The translations under genes and the position numbers were made by a program. A stretch of 64,000 nucleotides of DNA, taken from Gammaproteobacteria bacterium (lineage in GTDB: Bacteria; Pseudomonadota; Gammaproteobacteria; JACKNK01). Below, one piece after another: positions 24,782-32,494 of this stretch. The stretch lies in contig JACKNK010000002.1 of NCBI GenBank assembly GCA_024234955.1, forward strand, positions 310,001 through 374,000, written 5' to 3'. Numbering within the stretch: position 1 is the first letter of the stretch; each line of letters opens with the position of its first letter. Under the pieces are notes generated by a model. The model saw only the letters and a program-made list of their open reading frames with translations. It was not told the origin of the DNA and ran no database searches.

Positions 24782-27700
24782 TCAGGCCAGCCAACGAGGT
24801 GGCTTGCCCGGTTTGCGCGGTTTGGGCGCGGCGCGGTTCGGGGTATTCATCAAGGCCTGGTGCAGCCGCCAGCGGGTGGCGGTGTCCGGTTCCTCGACGA
24901 AGTACTCCTCGCCGGCCACAAACCAGGCGATCGGCACGCCGTCGCGGAACAGGATGCGGTTGCCGGCCTGTGCCGGCACGCGCGCGCCGGGTAGCAGCAC
25001 GCCGGTCAGGTTCAACGGGTCGGCGGCGCTGATCGACACCAACGTGCCTTTGCGCTCGGCGTTACGCGCGGCGCGCAGCGCCTTCACCGCCTCCGGCAGC
25101 GCGTACTGCTCGCCGGCGAAACCGGCCACGAAGCGTCCGCCGCGAATCTCGCCGCGCGCCTCCATGCGCCGGTACACATAAAGAAGCTCCCGCCACGCCG
25201 GCAGCCGATCGAGGTCGCGTTCGATCACGCGGCGGAAGACCACGCCGTGACGACGCAGCAGCGCGTGGGCGATTTCTTCGACGCGGTCGTTGTCGTCGGC
25301 GAACACACGTAGCGGCGACCAGCGCCCGGCATCCGAGACACTGCGCCCGCGTCGCCGCTCGCTGGGGATCGGCGCGCCGCGTTTCTGCGCCGGGGTGATC
25401 AACGCGCGCAGGCCGGAGAAGCTGTCGGCACTGACCAGACCCTGGGCGACCAATTCGCCGAGCGCCTCTTCGGCCTGGGTCGGCAGCAGGCCGCTGTCGT
25501 CGACCAGGTCCTCGAAGAAGGCCGCGCCGCCGTCGCGCAGCGCACCGAGCAGGCGTGCCGAAATCGCCGACAGCGTCGATTCGTCGCTGTGTTGCGTCTT
25601 CCACAAGCGCAGGCGGCGGCGCGGCAGCAGCGCGATCGGCGAACTGCGGATCGGCCCGGATTTGCCCTTCGCCGGCGACAGCCGCGCCCAGACGATGCGG
25701 CCCTCGCGGCACAGTTCGTCGAGCCAGCTGCTGTCGTATTTCTTCAGGCGCGCCGGCAGCAGGTCGGCTTCCCAACTCGCCGCCGGGGCCTCGATGCCTT
25801 CGAGCTGGTCGAGCACCAGCGCGAGTGCCTCCGGGCCTTCCCGCTCGGAACCGTTGAGGCCCTGCCAGTCGAGCAGAAAACGCAGCATGTCGGCCGGCGA
25901 AACCGGCTCGATCTCGGCGCGCAGCTTGTTGACCGTGTAGCGGTGGATGCGCGCGAGTAAGCGACGCTCGCACCATTCCTCGGCGCCCCCCTGAGTGCCG
26001 CTAGCGGCTGAAGCCGCTCCTACGGGCGGGGTGTCGTCGTCCCGCTGTTGTAGGAGCGGCTTCAGCCGCGATCGGCCGTCGGCAGCACGAAAGCGCCCGC
26101 GAAACACGAAACCCTCGCCTTCGAGCTGCACCAGCGCAATACCGATGTCACCGACCGGGACACGCAGCCGCTCCGTCAATTCCTGCGCGGTGATCGGCCC
26201 GCTGATCTCCAGGTGCCCACGCACCAACTCGCGCAGCGCGTCGCCGTCGCCGGCGTAGGCGGCCTCGACCTGTGCGCGGCGTTCGGTCGCTACCCATAAG
26301 GGCCCGAGTTCGGAAGCACGGCCATCGGCATGAAGCGCCTCGTACCAGGCTGTCCATGCCGCCTGTGGGCGCAGACCGCCGCTCAACATCAGCGCGTCGT
26401 GCAGTTCATCGGGGTCGCGCGGCTCCGGCCACGCCTCCTCCTGCACGCGGGCGATCGCGGCGGGGTCGAGTTCGGCCACGTCGGCCGCCGATTGCGGATC
26501 GACAAAGCGGCGCGCGTTGACCATCTGCGTGCGGCGTTCCTCGGCCGGGGCGTTGTCGAGGAAGGCGTAAGGGCGCGCGCTCAGCACCTCGCGGGCGAGC
26601 ATCGACGGTTCGGGTAAATCGCGTGCGACCACCGTGATCGCACCACTTTCGAGACGCGCCAGGAAGGCCTCCAGTGCCTCGATGTCCATCGCCTCATGAA
26701 GGCAGTCGGCGATGGTCTGCCGGACCAGCGGGTGGTCGGGAATCTCGCGGTCGCCCTGGATGTTCTCCAGGCAGGCGAGCTGATCCGGGAAGGCGACCGC
26801 GACCAGATCCTCGGCATCCATGCGCTGCAACTGCGGCGGCACCCGCTTGCCGTTGCGAAAGCGGCGCACCGCGAGCGCGGTGGTCGCGTTCCAGCGCCAG
26901 CGCGATTCGAACATCGGCGCGTCGAACATGGCCTGGATCAGCAGCGCGCGCACCGAGGTCGAGTTCAGGTACCGCGAGACCTCTTCGAGCTCGAAGCTGT
27001 GCGTCGAGGACAGGCTCAACACGATGGTGTCTTCGAGCGCGGCGGCCTGCAGTTCGAAATTGAAACTGCGGCAGAAGCGCTTGCGCAGGGCCAGGCCCCA
27101 GGCGCGGTTCATGCGCGAGCCGAACGGCGAATGCACGACCAGATGCATGTCGCCGGCCTCGTCGAAGAAGCGCTCCAGCACCAGGGTGTTCTGGGTCGGC
27201 AGCACCCCCAGCGAGGCGCGTGCCGAGGCCAGGTACTCGGCGAGCTGGCGGGCGGCGGATTCCGGCAGGCGCTGCTGATAGTCGTGAATCAGCGCCAGCG
27301 GGTAGGCGCCGGCATCGGACTTGGCGAGCAGCCGGTCGGCCTCCTCGCGCAGCCGCGAGACCGCCGCCGAGAGCTCGTTGGAGCGCCCCGGCGCCTCGCC
27401 GAACCAGAACGGGATGTTGGGCGGCTGGCCGTGCGCGTCGGCGACGTAGACCGTGCCCATCTGCACGCGCTCGACGCGGTAGCTGGTGTTGCCGAGCTGA
27501 AAGATGTCGCCGGGCAGCGACTCGAAGGCGAAGTCCTCGTTGAGCGTGCCGACGAACAGATTCTCCGGCAGCAGGCGCACGTCGTAATCGAACAGATCGG
27601 GGATCGCGCCGCCGTTGGTGATCGCCGTCAGGCGCGCGCCTTTGCGGGCGCGCAGGCGGTGATTCACGCCGTCGTGATGCAGCCAGGCGCTGCGCCGACC

Positions 27701-29086
27701 ACGGCGGGTGGAGGAGCCCTCGGCGAGCATCCGCACGATCGCGTCGAACTGCTCACGTGTCAGGTCGTGGTAAGGCCGCGCACGCCGGAAGGTGTCGAAC
27801 AGTTCGGTCTCGCCCCATTCCTCGCTCGCGACCTCGGCGACGATCTGCTGGGCGAGCACGTCCAGCGGTGCTTGCGGGATTTCCAGGCGATCCAGCTCAC
27901 CGCGCCCGACTGCGTCGAGTAGCGCCGCGCACTCGACCAGATCGTCGCGCGACAGCGGGAACAGCCGTCCCTTCGGCGTGCCGGTGACGGCGTGTCCGGA
28001 ACGTCCGACGCGTTGCAGGAAGGCCGCGATCGCCTTCGGTGAACCGAGCTGGCAGACCAGTTCGACGTCGCCGATGTCGATGCCGAGTTCCAGCGACGCG
28101 GTCGCGACCATGATGCGCAGCCGACCGGACTTGAGGCGCTGCTCCGCGTCCAGCCGGTGTTCGCGTGACAGCGAGCCGTGATGGGCGGCGACCGCATCCT
28201 CGCCGAGGCGCTCGGACAGATGCCGCGCGACCCGCTCGGCGTAACGCCGCGTGTTCACGAACACCAGCGTGGTGCGGTGGTCCTCGGTGAACTTGGTGAG
28301 CTTGTCGTAAATCTCCGTCCACACCTCGGCGGACATCACCGCCTCCAGCGGCGAGGACGGCAACTCCAGCGCCAGATCGCGGTCGCGGGTGTGGCCGCCG
28401 TCGATGATCTCGCAGGACTCGTCCCGGTTACCCACGAGGAAGCGCGCGACCTCCTCGATCGGCTTCTGCGTCGCCGACAAGCCGACGCGGGTGAACGGCT
28501 TTTCCACCAGCGCCGCGAGCCGCTCGATCGAAAGTGAGAGATGCGCGCCACGCTTGTTCGGCGCCAGCGCGTGAATCTCGTCGACGATCAGCGTGCGCAC
28601 CGTGCGCAACATCGCGCGGCCCGACTCGCTGGTCAGCAGGATGTACAGCGACTCCGGCGTGGTGACGAGGATGTGCGGCGGCTGGCGGCGCATCTTCTCG
28701 CGCTCGTAAGCCGGGGTGTCGCCGGTACGCACCGCGATGCGGATGTCGTGATTGCCGCCGTGCCCGTACAACTGCCCCTGCGCCGCCAACTCCTCGGCAA
28801 TCTCCGCCAGCGGCCCTTCCAGGTTGTTGCGGATGTCGTTGGACAGCGCCTTCAGCGGTGAGACATACAACACCTGCACCGCATCCGGCAGCGGCGCGGC
28901 GATCGACTCCCGCACCAGCTCATCGATTGCCGCCAGGAACGCCGCCAGCGTCTTGCCGGACCCGGTCGGCGCCGCGACCAGCGTATGCCGTCCGGCGGTG
29001 ATGTTCGGCCACGCCCGCGCCTGCGCCTCGGTCGGCTGACCGAAACGGCGTTGGAACCAATTCGTGATGGCGGGATGAAATGTCAC
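24782..29086 (-). CDS. lhr: Large Lhr-type DEAD/DEAH helicase
   Basis: The 1434-residue superfamily 2 helicase has Walker A APTGSGKT (39-46), the VDEIH box (about 167), helicase C motifs (LVFVNTRRYAERVARHL, ATASLELGIDIG, QRVGRSGHA), then the long Lhr core and a C-terminal region including winged-helix parts. Lhr proteins unwind RNA:DNA and DNA duplexes in repair. Residues about 1004-1029 are encoded by a family D REP pair (26000-26073), which adds RSRLKPLLQ and VGAASAASG to a linker without breaking the frame. It ends just before another REP pair. Confidence 0.93.
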   Translation of the reverse strand: MTFHPAITNWFQRRFGQPTEAQARAWPNITAGRHTLVAAPTGSGKTLAAFLAAIDELVRESIAAPLPDAVQVLYVSPLKALSNDIRNNLEGPLAEIAEELAAQGQLYGHGGNHDIRIAVRTGDTPAYEREKMRRQPPHILVTTPESLYILLTSESGRAMLRTVRTLIVDEIHALAPNKRGAHLSLSIERLAALVEKPFTRVGLSATQKPIEEVARFLVGNRDESCEIIDGGHTRDRDLALELPSSPLEAVMSAEVWTEIYDKLTKFTEDHRTTLVFVNTRRYAERVARHLSERLGEDAVAAHHGSLSREHRLDAEQRLKSGRLRIMVATASLELGIDIGDVELVCQLGSPKAIAAFLQRVGRSGHAVTGTPKGRLFPLSRDDLVECAALLDAVGRGELDRLEIPQAPLDVLAQQIVAEVASEEWGETELFDTFRRARPYHDLTREQFDAIVRMLAEGSSTRRGRRSAWLHHDGVNHRLRARKGARLTAITNGGAIPDLFDYDVRLLPENLFVGTLNEDFAFESLPGDIFQLGNTSYRVERVQMGTVYVADAHGQPPNIPFWFGEAPGRSNELSAAVSRLREEADRLLAKSDAGAYPLALIHDYQQRLPESAARQLAEYLASARASLGVLPTQNTLVLERFFDEAGDMHLVVHSPFGSRMNRAWGLALRKRFCRSFNFELQAAALEDTIVLSLSSTHSFELEEVSRYLNSTSVRALLIQAMFDAPMFESRWRWNATTALAVRRFRNGKRVPPQLQRMDAEDLVAVAFPDQLACLENIQGDREIPDHPLVRQTIADCLHEAMDIEALEAFLARLESGAITVVARDLPEPSMLAREVLSARPYAFLDNAPAEERRTQMVNARRFVDPQSAADVAELDPAAIARVQEEAWPEPRDPDELHDALMLSGGLRPQAAWTAWYEALHADGRASELGPLWVATERRAQVEAAYAGDGDALRELVRGHLEISGPITAQELTERLRVPVGDIGIALVQLEGEGFVFRGRFRAADGRSRLKPLLQQRDDDTPPVGAASAASGTQGGAEEWCERRLLARIHRYTVNKLRAEIEPVSPADMLRFLLDWQGLNGSEREGPEALALVLDQLEGIEAPAASWEADLLPARLKKYDSSWLDELCREGRIVWARLSPAKGKSGPIRSSPIALLPRRRLRLWKTQHSDESTLSAISARLLGALRDGGAAFFEDLVDDSGLLPTQAEEALGELVAQGLVSADSFSGLRALITPAQKRGAPIPSERRRGRSVSDAGRWSPLRVFADDNDRVEEIAHALLRRHGVVFRRVIERDLDRLPAWRELLYVYRRMEARGEIRGGRFVAGFAGEQYALPEAVKALRAARNAERKGTLVSISAADPLNLTGVLLPGARVPAQAGNRILFRDGVPIAWFVAGEEYFVEEPDTATRWRLHQALMNTPNRAAPKPRKPGKPPRWLA
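26000..26073. repeat. REP pair, family D, inside the lhr coding region
   Basis: Arms AGCGGCTGAAGCCGCTCCTAC (ending at 26023) and GTAGGAGCGGCTTCAGCCGC (from 26050) face each other with CTAC/GTAG inside. Same family as 44428-44500 and 56480-56551. The insertion keeps the lhr reading frame open. Confidence 0.9.
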
Positions 29087-29117
29087 CGCGCAACTCTAAA
29101 CCGGTGGGGATCAGAAC

Positions 29118-29227
29118 GTAGGATGTGGTGAACGGAGTGAACCGCATCACTCCGGGGGCCGGGATGAATACCGTGGCCTCGGGTCTCGACGCGATCGATG
29201 CGGTTCACTGCGTTCACCACATCCTAC
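29118..29227. repeat. REP-like inverted repeat, family C (GTAGGATGTGGTGA type)
   Basis: GTAGGATGTGGTGAACGGAGTGAACCGCATC at the left faces GATGCGGTTCACTGCGTTCACCACATCCTAC at the right. Related copies lie at 37404-37477 and (half) 43172-43206. It fills most of the gap between lhr and the RES toxin gene. Confidence 0.85.
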
Positions 29228-29244
29228 GAGCGACGAGCCTGGTT

Positions 29245-29706
29245 TCACCGCCGCAGGCGGGGATCGAAGAGAAACGGTTCGGGCGCATGGATCGTGATGC
29301 GTTCGAAATCTGGATGCGCGGGGTTGAGGATCAGGTTGAATTCCGGCGGGGACACCACCGACGGGACCCGTAAGGCGAGCGTGTCGCCGCGTTCGAGCCA
29401 GTCCCTGCCGATACGACGCAGGCGTGGGTCTTCCGTTCGTGTGCGCCAATCGCCCGGCAGGGCCTCGGTATCCACGGTTTCCAGCGCGGCGTTGTCCGGC
29501 AGGTCGGCGGCGATCACCACGAAGCCGGTGCTGAAATGTCTCGGGTCCATGTGGACCAGCATCTCAAGAATGGCGGTGGATTGCTGCTCGGCGGTGTAGA
29601 CGGCCAAGCGCCCGGGCGGCGTCCAGCGACCGCCGACCTGCTTGCTGCCGATGCCGGAGAATGCGCTGGTCGCGTGTCGGCTGGAGCAGATGCGCCATAC
29701 CCGCAT
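29245..29706 (-). CDS. RES-domain toxin
   Basis: The 153-residue product is a RES-domain protein: Arg near the N-terminus (VWRIC), GGRW, YTAEQQSTAILEML with the conserved Glu, and LALRVPSVVSPPEFNLILNP with the conserved Ser. In studied systems RES toxins deplete NAD+, and the partner antitoxin neutralises them. The gene starts 10 nt after the antitoxin stop, the usual antitoxin-first order, so the pair is probably autoregulated by the complex. Confidence 0.9.
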   Translation of the reverse strand: MRVWRICSSRHATSAFSGIGSKQVGGRWTPPGRLAVYTAEQQSTAILEMLVHMDPRHFSTGFVVIAADLPDNAALETVDTEALPGDWRTRTEDPRLRRIGRDWLERGDTLALRVPSVVSPPEFNLILNPAHPDFERITIHAPEPFLFDPRLRR

Positions 29707-29716
29707 CAGAGGTTCC

Positions 29717-30226
29717 TCAGGCGAAGACGCCGTGCTCGATCCGCGTCAGTGCGCGTTCCACCATGTCGACGCCGATTTCGGTGTCGAGCAGATTCAGGGG
29801 CGTGTCGCCGAGGGCCCGGTTGTCGGAACACAGCCAATCGGCGGCGATTTCCCGGTCCTGAAAGACCTCTGTCGCACGCTCTTCGACCTTGACCAGGCGA
29901 TAGAGCCGGTCGGATTCCACCGGGGTGAGCGGTTTGGCTTCCTTCACGCGGCGCTGGTAAGTGCGCATGGACATGCCGATGAGATCGAGGATGGGCTGCA
30001 CATCGATGCTGTCGAGGGTCGTCTGCACCTGCCTGATGGCGTCCACGGGAAGGCCCGCGCGTATGCGTTTCACGACGTCGGCGTCGATCATTGATCCGTT
30101 ACCGCTGGCGTCTTCGCGAATGTCGTTTCGATGCACGAATGCAGCAATGGGTTCTGCCACCTTGCTCAAGGGGGGGGGCTGTCTGGTTGTGTATCGACTT
30201 GCTGCTTTTTTCACGGGGGTCACCAT
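29717..30226 (-). CDS. Xre/MbcA/ParS-type antitoxin of the RES toxin
   Basis: The 169-residue product carries an N-terminal helical Xre-like domain (IGMSMRTYQRRVKEAKPLTPVE, helix-turn-helix region) and the C-terminal DUF2384 toxin-binding domain (NRALGDTPLNLLDTEIG, VERALTRIEHGVFA). I chose the ATG at 30226 (MVTPVKKAAS); upstream in-frame starts at 30244 and 30304 are possible. It precedes the RES toxin gene by 10 nt, as in other RES-Xre systems. Confidence 0.88.
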   Translation of the reverse strand: MVTPVKKAASRYTTRQPPPLSKVAEPIAAFVHRNDIREDASGNGSMIDADVVKRIRAGLPVDAIRQVQTTLDSIDVQPILDLIGMSMRTYQRRVKEAKPLTPVESDRLYRLVKVEERATEVFQDREIAADWLCSDNRALGDTPLNLLDTEIGVDMVERALTRIEHGVFA

Positions 30227-30373
30227 AGGCCGAAGACAAGGCATGTGTCGTAAATATAGCGCCAATTGTCTTTTTTCGTCCTGAAAACCGCCTCGATGCA
30301 CCACCTGACCAACAGCTCATCGTTTCCCTGTCCGGGTATTGCATTGCCGAAACACCGGGGTACGCTGATCCCC

Positions 30374-30808
30374 ATGAGCAATAAAAACCACCACATCGTC
30401 GCACGGCGACGCGGCCCTGGCGCTAACCAGGTCTTCCCGATCGGCAACTACGGGCGCATCGGCCTCGCACACATCGAGCGCGGCATTCCCGGTCGCCCCG
30501 GCCAGCACCCCGGTTACCGACTCTACGGCGTTCACGGCGCCACCATGCGCTTCCCGGCCAACCCGGAATGGATGGCCTGGCTGCATGAGCGCGGGGTGTT
30601 CATCGCCAAGAACAAGCAATGGTTCCTGCCGTGGCGGGAACTCACCGAAGCCGATCACAACGAGCTTAAGTCGATACTCGAAGACGCGGTCGAGGAATGG
30701 CGTCAGGTCATGACCAAGCGCCGGGACACCTATTTCGAGCACCGCCGTGCGCAGCTCGCTCAGGAGGCCCGACAAGAGGCACCACAGGAGACTCAAAATG
30801 ACGGATGA
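30374..30808 (+). CDS. Hypothetical protein, 144 residues
   Basis: The product begins MSNKNHHIVARRRGPGANQ and has a compact middle (GYRLYGVHGATMRFPANPEW, GVFIAKNKQWFLPWRELTEAD) and a helical, charged C-terminus rich in Glu, Gln and Arg. No signal peptide, membrane segment or known motif. It overlaps the next gene by 11 nt, so the two form an operon. With the membrane protein downstream it lies in a patch of unrecognised genes beside a toxin-antitoxin pair. Confidence 0.7.
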   Translation: MSNKNHHIVARRRGPGANQVFPIGNYGRIGLAHIERGIPGRPGQHPGYRLYGVHGATMRFPANPEWMAWLHERGVFIAKNKQWFLPWRELTEADHNELKSILEDAVEEWRQVMTKRRDTYFEHRRAQLAQEARQEAPQETQNDG

Positions 30809-31604
30809 ATTTCACATCAGCCTCGCGATGGCCGCCTTCTGCGTCGGTGCGTACCTGTTCCTGCACATCATGTTCGGGCGCATGCCGACCTGGTGGCAGG
30901 AGGCGTTCTACCTGCGCAAGCTGGTGCCGCTCGGCCTGCTGGTCGTCGCGGACGCGGCCCTGCGCCTGGGCGCCCCGCCCTCCCCCATTCCGCAGTTTTT
31001 CATCGTGATCATTGACCCGCTGGTCCTGCTGTACGCCACCTACTTCGCGATCATGACCGCGCAGCGGGCGTGGATGCGGCTCTTGGCGCGCCACAACGCC
31101 CAGGACTTCGCGGGCCTGAGCTTCTGGTGGCCTGCCGCCATCGCGGCGGGCGGGTATTACGCGACGGTCGGCACGCTCGACTGGTGGATGGGCACCAGCG
31201 CCGCGCTCGGCGCGCTCGTGGCGTGGCGGACCCGCGTCGTGGAGCGGCGGAACGGGATAGGGGGTGTTCGAGGCCGCCGCTCCCTCCCCCTCCCGACCAT
31301 GCACGGCCTGCAGCAACTCCGCGCCGCTGCCGCCCGCCCGGCCCCGATGCGCCAGACCGTGTTCCCGGACGCATCGAGCCCCCCATCCTGGCTGGAGACC
31401 AGCCCCGGACTCGTCGCACGCAAGCGCGAGGTAATCAATGTCCGGCACTATGCCAAAGAGGACTATTTTCCCGTCGACCCAAACAACCACGGCATCAACA
31501 ACGACATCGACATCGACTACTTCATCGATGCCGCCACCGGTTCCCATTTCGCCCCCGGCGGCGCGGCCCTCAATCCCTACATCACCTCCTTCACCGACGA
31601 GTGA
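30798..31604 (+). CDS. Hypothetical membrane protein, 268 residues
   Basis: Four hydrophobic segments lie in the N-terminal half (about 7-25, 40-58, 65-87 and 105-140). A Pro/Arg-rich linker and a soluble acidic C-terminus (VDPNNHGINNDIDIDYFID) follow. I chose the ATG at 30798, which overlaps the upstream gene by 11 nt. I recognise no family. A 356-codon frame on the opposite strand covers the same DNA, but the clear membrane topology favours this strand. Confidence 0.65.
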   Translation: MTDEFHISLAMAAFCVGAYLFLHIMFGRMPTWWQEAFYLRKLVPLGLLVVADAALRLGAPPSPIPQFFIVIIDPLVLLYATYFAIMTAQRAWMRLLARHNAQDFAGLSFWWPAAIAAGGYYATVGTLDWWMGTSAALGALVAWRTRVVERRNGIGGVRGRRSLPLPTMHGLQQLRAAAARPAPMRQTVFPDASSPPSWLETSPGLVARKREVINVRHYAKEDYFPVDPNNHGINNDIDIDYFIDAATGSHFAPGGAALNPYITSFTDE

Positions 31605-31698
31605 TATTCGCGCCGAACACCCCGATCGCGGCAAGGATGCCGTAGCCGGATAGCCGATGGACCCCCCATCGGCCACAGCATCCTCATCCCGCACCAGG

Positions 31699-31903
31699 TC
31701 AAGGCAGGCGCAGAGGGCCAGCGAGGAGCGGGTCGCGGCCAGGGGGACGCGCCGTGGCACGGGCGTCATCAAGCGCACCCTGGGTGCGCGTCAAATCCCC
31801 CAACTGATACAGGATCTGCGGATTGCCGGTGCTCATCGCCCGCTGAATAGCAGTGACCTCAAGATCATTCAACCTCTGTCGACTCTAATCCAGCCGGAAG
31901 CAT
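31699..31903 (-). pseudogene. Frameshifted paralogue of the gene at 32068-32355
   Basis: From ATG at 31903 the minus strand reads MLPAGLESTEVE and stops. In a different frame it continues RLNDLEVTAIQRAMSTGNPQ, ILYQLGDLTRTQGALDDARA and ends at a TGA (31699-31701). The intact copy upstream reads FLPSGLELGSVE, LDGLELTTIQRAVSTGDEKL and LHQLGGFNRVNADLADARA. So this is a diverged tandem duplicate broken by a frameshift. Confidence 0.65.
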
Positions 31904-31909
31904 CGGTAC

Positions 31910-32089
31910 GTGCCTTACACACCCCCGCGCCCCGGCGGGTTGGACGAAGATGAGGAGGAAATCAACATCCTCTCGCCAGCCGCGGTCATGGCATCCCTAT
32001 CTGTGGCCGGGGTATCGGTGTTTGGGATCGACGAAAGTCACGGCATGGGGATCGACGATCGCTGGGACTACCTGAAAGACGACGACTGA
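31910..32089 (+). CDS. Possible small acidic protein, 59 residues
   Basis: A GTG-initiated frame at 31910 with a GGAAG ribosome-site-like sequence upstream encodes an acidic peptide with a short hydrophobic middle (ILSPAAVMASLSVAGVSVF) and an acidic end (DDRWDYLKDDD). A GGGGC-TTC-GCCCC hairpin follows about 14 nt after the stop. It begins opposite the start of the broken paralogue. Support is weak: length, ribosome site and hairpin only. Confidence 0.3.
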   Translation: MPYTPPRPGGLDEDEEEINILSPAAVMASLSVAGVSVFGIDESHGMGIDDRWDYLKDDD

Positions 32090-32355
32090 ACGGGGCAACA
32101 AAGGGGCTTCGCCCCCTCATATCTCAGAACCCCAGTATTGCGGAGGGAAAGCGGCGGCGGGGCGCCGCCGTCAACCCGCGCGCGGGCATCCGCAAGGTCG
32201 GCGTTCACCCGGTTGAACCCACCAAGCTGATGAAGCAGCTTTTCATCCCCGGTACTCACGGCCCGCTGGATGGTGGTGAGTTCCAGGCCATCCAGTCCCT
32301 GTCGGCGGGCTTCGACACTGCCCAGCTCCAGACCGCTCGGCAGGAAGCGGCTCAC
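32068..32355 (-). CDS. Small hypothetical protein, intact copy of a tandem duplicate
   Basis: The 95-residue product (GTG start at 32355, the first start codon in an open frame) contains FLPSGLELGSVEARRQGLDG and LELTTIQRAVSTGDEKLLHQ followed by LGGFNRVNADLADARA. The same pattern, E-(V/L)-T-(A/T)-IQRA-(M/V)-STG, recurs in the broken copy at 31699-31903, and conservation in this frame supports real coding. Function unknown. The last residues after RYEG may not be conserved. Confidence 0.6.
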   Translation of the reverse strand: MSRFLPSGLELGSVEARRQGLDGLELTTIQRAVSTGDEKLLHQLGGFNRVNADLADARARVDGGAPPPLSLRNTGVLRYEGAKPLCCPVQSSSFR

Positions 32356-32494
32356 ATAGCCCTCGGGGGCATGGACGCAGCCACCAAACCAGCTTAAGCA
32401 TCGGTCAGGCCGTGCGCTTCCGCATCTCAGACGACCCTATGCGATTGTCTATGCCTCAACTCGGTATTGAGAAAAGACAAGTTGAACTGGTGTG

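Noticed and set aside
30708..31778. 356-codon minus-strand frame opposite the four-helix membrane protein
   Set aside because: Arg/Gly/Ala/Glu-rich shadow with no fold signal. The plus strand has clean membrane segments and an operon overlap.
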